From Listeria farberi (GTDB lineage: Bacteria > Bacillota > Bacilli > Lactobacillales > Listeriaceae), in NCBI RefSeq assembly GCF_014229245.1, contig NZ_JAARZJ010000015.1, positions 1 through 64,000 of the forward strand: a DNA stretch of 64,000 nucleotides. Direction: 5' to 3'. A program made the position numbers and the translations under genes. This document shows, piece by piece, positions 59,410-64,000 of the stretch. The notes beneath the pieces were generated by a model that saw only the letters and a program-made list of their open reading frames with translations, did not search any database and had not been told where the DNA came from. Every line of letters starts with the position of its first letter. The stretch's first letter is position 1.

Positions 59410-59502
59410 TGCTTTTTTAAGTTTTAAAAAAATCATACTGGACAAATACTTCAGAAAACTTTACTATTTTAATCAATGAAACTTGAAAAGGACGGGTGTA
59501 AA

Positions 59503-60696
59503 ATGAAAATTTCCAAACGCTTGCAAAATTTACCAGATCAGTTTTTTTCTAGCCTTGTAGAAAAAGTTGGAAAAAAGGTGGCAGAAGGTCATGACGTGAT
59601 TAATCTAGGTCAAGGAAATCCAGACCAGCCAACACCCAAACATATTGTGGAAGCACTGAAAACAGCTTCAGAAAATCCAATGAACCACAAATATTCGTTG
59701 TTTCGTGGAAAACAGGAGCTTAAACAAGCTGCGGCCGATTTTTATGCGCGTGAATATAATGTAACTGTTGATCCAAATACAGAAGTAGCCATATTATTTG
59801 GAACGAAAACAGGCCTTGTTGAACTGCCAATGTGTTTAATGGATCCAGGTGACGTAATGCTTTTACCGGACTCGGGCTACCCAGATTATTTATCAGGAGC
59901 AGTTTTAGGAGAAGTTCAATTCGAAACAATGCCACTTATTGCTGAAAATAATTTTTTACCTGATTTTAGTGAAATTCCTGAAGATGTTGCGAAAAAAGCA
60001 GAGTTGATGTATTTAAATTATCCGAACAACCCCACTGGCGCGGTTGCTACAACTCACTTTTTTGAAGAAACAGTTGCTTTCGCTAAAGAAAACAATATCA
60101 CGATTGCACATGATTTTGCTTATGGCGGTATTGGTTTTGATGGGAAGAAGCCGATTAGTTTTTTAGAAACTCCAGGGGCAAAAGAGGTTGGAATCGAACT
60201 TTATACGCTTTCGAAAACATATAATATGGCTGGCTGGCGCGTAGGATTTGCTGTCGGGAATAAAGACGTTGTCGAAGCAATCAACCTCATTCAAGATCAT
60301 ATGTATGTAAGTTTATTCCCAGGTATTCAAGATGCTGCAATTGAGGCTCTCACAGGCGATCAAACTTGTGTACAAGAATTAAATGCTCGTTATGAAAGCC
60401 GTAGAAATGCATTTATAGCTGCTTGTGATAAAATTGGTTGGGAAGCAATTGCTCCAGCGGGCTCTTTTTTTGCATGGATGCCCGTGCCAAAAGAGTTTAC
60501 AAGTAGTGAATTCGCGGATTATTTATTAAATGAAGTTAGTGTAGCTGTTGCTGACGGAAGTGGTTTCGGGACTTTCGGTGAGGGGTATGTACGCGTTGGA
60601 CTTTTAATGGATGAAAAACGATTAGAAGAGGCAGTGGCGCGAATTTCCAAGCTACATTTATTTGATAAAGTGGCGCAAAACCAAGAGATTATGTGA
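59503..60696 (+). CDS. Aminotransferase class I, MtnE-like (methionine salvage)
   Basis: 397 aa from the ATG at 59503 (AAAAGGACGGG upstream); an ATG at 59476 has no ribosome site. PLP lysine K238 in TLSKTYNMAGWRVGF. The N-terminal HDVINLGQGNPDQPTPKHIVEAL closely matches my memory of B. subtilis MtnE (YkrV), which converts ketomethylthiobutyrate to methionine. It is divergent from metQNI and within 4 kb of the nitrilase, consistent with that role; it has no S-box of its own. Confidence 0.88.
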   Translation: MKISKRLQNLPDQFFSSLVEKVGKKVAEGHDVINLGQGNPDQPTPKHIVEALKTASENPMNHKYSLFRGKQELKQAAADFYAREYNVTVDPNTEVAILFGTKTGLVELPMCLMDPGDVMLLPDSGYPDYLSGAVLGEVQFETMPLIAENNFLPDFSEIPEDVAKKAELMYLNYPNNPTGAVATTHFFEETVAFAKENNITIAHDFAYGGIGFDGKKPISFLETPGAKEVGIELYTLSKTYNMAGWRVGFAVGNKDVVEAINLIQDHMYVSLFPGIQDAAIEALTGDQTCVQELNARYESRRNAFIAACDKIGWEAIAPAGSFFAWMPVPKEFTSSEFADYLLNEVSVAVADGSGFGTFGEGYVRVGLLMDEKRLEEAVARISKLHLFDKVAQNQEIM

Positions 60697-60722
60697 TTTT
60701 AAGAGAAAATAGCTTGTAATAA

Positions 60723-60751
60723 TTCAGATAATTAATGGTATGTGTTATAAT
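60723..60751 (+). promoter_or_regulatory. walR promoter
   Basis: TTCAGA at 60723-60728, a 17-bp spacer and TATAAT at 60746-60751, with an extended -10 TG. Confidence 0.7.
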
Positions 60752-60892
60752 TGATTAGTAAGTCTATTCGTAGCATGTTGTTAATGAAGACAGGCCGGAA
60801 TCTAAAGTATTTAGTGAGTTTTTTGCATTAAATAAAAAATATCTGTCCCGGTTAAAGCCGGCGAAATCCAGGAATGAGAGGACTGTAAAAAA

Positions 60893-61606
60893 ATGGCAGA
60901 AAAGAAAATTCTTGTAGTAGATGACGAAAAACCGATTGCGGATATAGTTAAGTTTAATCTAAATAAAGAAGGCTTTGATGTATATTGCGCCTATGATGGC
61001 GATGAAGCGTTAGAACTTGTAGAAGAAGTTCAGCCAGATTTGATTTTACTGGACATTATGCTTCCAGGTCGTGATGGTATTGAGGTGTGTCGTGAAGTAC
61101 GTAAGAAGTATGATATGCCAATAATTATGGTAACTGCAAAAGATTCCGAAATTGATAAAGTGATTGGACTTGAACTTGGTGCCGATGATTATGTTACAAA
61201 ACCATTTAGTAACCGCGAATTAATCGCTCGTGTGAAAGCTAATTTACGTCGCCATAGCCAAGTAAGTTCAAATGCAGCCGAGGAAGAAGAAAACAGCGAA
61301 TTAGAAATTGGTTCCTTGATTATTCATCCGGATGCATATGTTGCCTCAAAACGTGGAGAAACGATTGAACTTACGCACCGTGAATTCGAATTGCTTCATT
61401 ACTTAGCAAAACATATGGGACAAGTGATGACAAGAGAACATTTACTTCAAACAGTTTGGGGCTATGACTACTTCGGTGATGTTCGTACTGTGGATGTTAC
61501 GGTTCGACGTCTACGTGAAAAAATTGAAGATAATCCAAGTCATCCAGCGTGGCTAGTTACAAGACGCGGTGTTGGTTATTATTTACGCAATCCAGAACAA
61601 GAATAA
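60893..61606 (+). CDS. walR: Response regulator WalR (YycF)
   Basis: 237 aa. The receiver domain has phosphorylated D54 in [13 protein letters not shown] and the [10 protein letters not shown] loop, and the C-terminal OmpR-type winged helix has [36 protein letters not shown]. Essential regulator of cell-wall hydrolases in Firmicutes. GAGAGG lies before the ATG. Separated from walK by 183 bp that contain a strong terminator. Confidence 0.98.
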   Translation: MAEKKILVVDDEKPIADIVKFNLNKEGFDVYCAYDGDEALELVEEVQPDLILLDIMLPGRDGIEVCREVRKKYDMPIIMVTAKDSEIDKVIGLELGADDYVTKPFSNRELIARVKANLRRHSQVSSNAAEEEENSELEIGSLIIHPDAYVASKRGETIELTHREFELLHYLAKHMGQVMTREHLLQTVWGYDYFGDVRTVDVTVRRLREKIEDNPSHPAWLVTRRGVGYYLRNPEQE

Positions 61607-61615
61607 ATAAACAGG

Positions 61616-61657
61616 AAGTGGTCGCCAAGCAAAAAACTTGGATGGCCACTTTTTTTG
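61616..61657 (+). terminator. Intrinsic terminator between walR and walK
   Basis: A 13-bp stem with one bulge (AGTGGTCGCCAAG with CTTGGATGGCCACT) and a T9 tail. This splits walR from walK; readthrough or the promoter at 61742-61750 must supply walK. Confidence 0.9.
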
Positions 61658-61741
61658 GGTACATCCGCATACTTAACAAATATTTTTATAAATAAATGGA
61701 CCCAAATAACAGGAAAAACAATACGTCTACCCTGCAACATA

Positions 61742-61750
61742 TGGTATACT
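61742..61750 (+). promoter_or_regulatory. Possible extended -10 promoter of walK
   Basis: TGGTATACT is an extended -10 without a clear -35, 40 bp before the walK ATG. Confidence 0.4.
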
Positions 61751-61789
61751 AATTTAAATATATTACCCCGAATAGGAGTAGAAAGACTT

Positions 61790-63622
61790 ATGCATAAAAT
61801 GAGATTTTTTCAGTCTGTACAATTTAAGTTAGTTATTATGTATTTGCTATTAATTATTGTAGCGATGCAAGTAATCGGCGCGTATTTTGTACGTGAGCTG
61901 GAAGGGCAATTGGAAAAGAATTTCCAAGATTCAATCACGAATAGCATCACATTGCTGGATTATAATGCTAGAGAAGAAATCATAAAAAATAGCGATAACT
62001 CAGTGAAATTACAAAATGATATTCGTGAGCTTTTGGTCGACTATTCGCGTGCAAGCAGCAACATAATAGAAGTAAGAATAGTAGATGATAAAGGTAAAAT
62101 TCTCGGGACTTCTAATTTAGATAATCAAGGCATCGTTGGGCAAAAAAGTAACGATCCCCTTGTTAAACGAACCTTATCACTCGGAACTACATCTGAGGAT
62201 AAAATTTATAAAGACGAATCAAATAAAAATAACCGTGTCTGGGTGAACGTATCCTCCATCAAAAATAAAGGACAAGTGATAGGGGCTATTTATCTTGTCG
62301 CCGATATTGAAAGTGTATATAAACAAGTTGACGATATTACTAACATTTTCATTACGGGTACTTTAATCGCCATGATAATTACAGCGGTACTTGGAATTTT
62401 ACTATCCAGAACGATTACAAAGCCAATTATTGAAATGAAACGTCAAGCCTACGCAATGGCTCGTGGAAACTACAGCCGTAAAGTTAAGGTTTACGGTGTG
62501 GATGAAATTGGCGAACTCGCAGATTCTTTTAATACGCTAACAAAACGAGTTCAAGAAGCACAGGCCATGACAGAAGGAGAAAGACGCAAACTTTCCTCCG
62601 TACTTGCCTATATGACTGATGGAGTAATTGCGACAGATCGTCGTGGAAAAGTTATTCTCATTAACACTCCAGCTGAAAAAATGCTACGCGTGAAGCATGA
62701 GAGTGCCAATGGCCGATCAATTATTGATGTACTAGATATTGGTGATACTTACCAATTTGAAGATTTAATGGAAGTCGATGGTTCATTAACGATGGATCGT
62801 AGTACGCTTGACAAACCATACGTACTGCGCGCTAATTTTTCCGTTATTCAAAGAGAAACTGGATTTAATAATGGTGTTATTGCGGTATTACACGATATTA
62901 CCGATCAAGAAAAAGTCGATCAAGAACGTCGCGATTTCGTTTCTAATGTGTCGCATGAATTAAGAACGCCACTTACAAGTATGCATAGTTACTTAGAGGC
63001 TCTAAGTGATGGGGCATGGGAAGATAAAGAAATCGCGCCACGTTTCCTTGAAGTAACTCAAAACGAAACAGAACGAATGATTCGACTGGTAAATGACCTG
63101 CTTAAACTTTCTAGGATGGATGGCGGAAGAGAACAATTGGAAAAAAGTTTCGTGAATTTTACAGACTTTTTCAACCATATTATTGATCGTTTTGAAATGA
63201 TGAAAAAAGAAACAATTATGTTTAAACGCCACATTCCAAAAGAACCGGTTATTATCGAAATTGATGAAGATAAAGTAATGCAAGTATTAGATAACATTAT
63301 TTCGAATGCCAACAAATATTCGCCGGACGGGGGCCGAATCTCTTTCTACTTGAAAAAATTTGAAGATGAAATTGAAGTTAGTATAGCTGACGAGGGGTTA
63401 GGCGTACCAGATGAAGATTTGGCAAATGTATTCGACCGCTTTTTCCGAGTGGATAAAGCTCGCTCGCGGGAAATGGGAGGAACAGGGTTAGGACTAGCGA
63501 TAGCAAGAGAAGTTATCGAAGCTCATGGAGGCCGCATTTGGGCAGAACGTAACAAGTCCAAAGGTACGATAATTAAATTCACCCTGCCATACAGTGATTT
63601 ACCGGAGGATGATTGGGAATGA
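61790..63622 (+). CDS. walK: Sensor histidine kinase WalK (YycG)
   Basis: 610 aa from the ATG at 61790, with AGGAGT upstream; the longer frame from 61655 starts inside the terminator. Order: membrane helix ~14-33, extracellular Cache-like domain, second helix ~183-205, HAMP, PAS (LAYMTDGVIATDRRGKVILIN), HisKA with phosphorylated H389 (SHELRTPL), and HATPase with N, G1 and G2 boxes (DNIISNANKYSP, DEGLGVPDEDL, GGTGLGLAI). Partner of WalR. Its stop overlaps the next ATG by 4 bp. Confidence 0.97.
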   Translation: MHKMRFFQSVQFKLVIMYLLLIIVAMQVIGAYFVRELEGQLEKNFQDSITNSITLLDYNAREEIIKNSDNSVKLQNDIRELLVDYSRASSNIIEVRIVDDKGKILGTSNLDNQGIVGQKSNDPLVKRTLSLGTTSEDKIYKDESNKNNRVWVNVSSIKNKGQVIGAIYLVADIESVYKQVDDITNIFITGTLIAMIITAVLGILLSRTITKPIIEMKRQAYAMARGNYSRKVKVYGVDEIGELADSFNTLTKRVQEAQAMTEGERRKLSSVLAYMTDGVIATDRRGKVILINTPAEKMLRVKHESANGRSIIDVLDIGDTYQFEDLMEVDGSLTMDRSTLDKPYVLRANFSVIQRETGFNNGVIAVLHDITDQEKVDQERRDFVSNVSHELRTPLTSMHSYLEALSDGAWEDKEIAPRFLEVTQNETERMIRLVNDLLKLSRMDGGREQLEKSFVNFTDFFNHIIDRFEMMKKETIMFKRHIPKEPVIIEIDEDKVMQVLDNIISNANKYSPDGGRISFYLKKFEDEIEVSIADEGLGVPDEDLANVFDRFFRVDKARSREMGGTGLGLAIAREVIEAHGGRIWAERNKSKGTIIKFTLPYSDLPEDDWE

Positions 63623-64000
63623 TGAAAAAAACAGGATTTCGCTCATTTTTGTTAACAGTTCTAGTCGTACTCAGTATCGTTTTAAGCTACTTTATTTGGA
63701 AAGGACAACCTGATTACGAAGCGATTAACGTTAAAGAAGTTGAAAAAACAACCATTGATAAAACGATGACAACATCACAAGTATTTAAACCATATAAACT
63801 AGCTGTTAATGCAAATGAAATTAACTATCAGAGTTTAGACGAAAATTTGTTAAATGAGCTAATGGCGCAAGGAAAAGCATTTAGTTTCTCAGAAGTAGTT
63901 CTTGCTAATAAAAAAAGTAATGAGGAATACGAGAAATTAATCCATAAAAATGGTACTATCGAGATTATTTTTCCTAACAATATTCCATTTTCAATTTTTT
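63619..64000 (+). CDS. walH: WalH (YycH), N-terminal part cut by window end
   Basis: 127 codons are visible, running off the window. One N-terminal membrane helix (FLLTVLVVLSIVLSYFIW) is followed by an extracellular domain (QPDYEAINVKEVEKT). YycH with YycI restrains WalK activity through membrane helix contacts in B. subtilis. Its first ATG overlaps the walK stop (ATGA); a second ATG follows. Confidence 0.9.
   Translation, partial: MMKKTGFRSFLLTVLVVLSIVLSYFIWKGQPDYEAINVKEVEKTTIDKTMTTSQVFKPYKLAVNANEINYQSLDENLLNELMAQGKAFSFSEVVLANKKSNEEYEKLIHKNGTIEIIFPNNIPFSIF

Overview
The window is chromosomal DNA of a low-GC Firmicute and reads as a Listeria of the monocytogenes/innocua group. The gene order (ctsR-mcsA-mcsB-clpC-radA, ispDF, gltX-cysES, sigH-secE-nusG, rplKAJL, rpoBC, a GH1 enzyme, dapE, an LPXTG internalin, nrdDG, metNIQ, walRK) and the protein sequences fit that genus. 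Species is not settled. As I remember L. monocytogenes, the GH1-dapE interval carries inlG/H/E-type genes; here it carries none, and one internalin sits on the other side of dapE. That would suit L. innocua or a relative, but it is inference.

Layout. 1-90 is the 3' end of a 5S rRNA gene. 178-4733 is the CtsR-controlled clpC operon with its operator. 4887-14265 holds radA, a PIN-TRAM membrane protein, isoprenoid genes, gltX and a T-box-controlled cysE-cysS-mrnC-rlmB-rae1 operon. 14346-19061 is sigH, rpmG, secE, nusG and the L11/L1 and L10/L12 operons with an L10 leader. 19227-24820 is an accessory stretch between rplL and rpoB: a BlaI/M56 pair, DUF1266, a lipoprotein, an rRNA methyltransferase, a short independent transcript, rtcB and an unknown gene lying between two copies of the rtcB 3' end. 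25300-32629 is rpoBC. 32705-50757 is variable metabolism and surface: HADs, two GH1 enzymes, dapE, internalin, a MarR/dioxygenase pair, an orphan fused permease, a SUKH protein, a PrfA-like regulator, a secreted metallo-beta-lactamase-fold protein and an MsmX-type ATPase. 51048-53742 is the anaerobic ribonucleotide reductase with a NrdR box. 53884-60696 has an acyltransferase, a second PrfA-like regulator and a methionine block (nitrilase, metI-metN-metQ under a SAM-I riboswitch, MtnE-like aminotransferase). 60893 to the end is the essential walRK system and the start of walH.

Most of the window is core housekeeping DNA with readable RNA control: T-box, L10 leader, SAM-I riboswitch and many intrinsic terminators. 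The most unusual structure is at 24151-24820, where a 48-bp imperfect direct repeat of the rtcB end, still encoding the same C-terminal peptide, brackets one orphan gene. Others are a metallo-beta-lactamase-fold protein that has lost several metal-binding histidines, a hairpin separating the nusG Shine-Dalgarno from its start codon, a promoter-ORF-terminator unit before rtcB, and a strong terminator between walR and walK. No IS element, prophage, tRNA gene or CRISPR array was seen.
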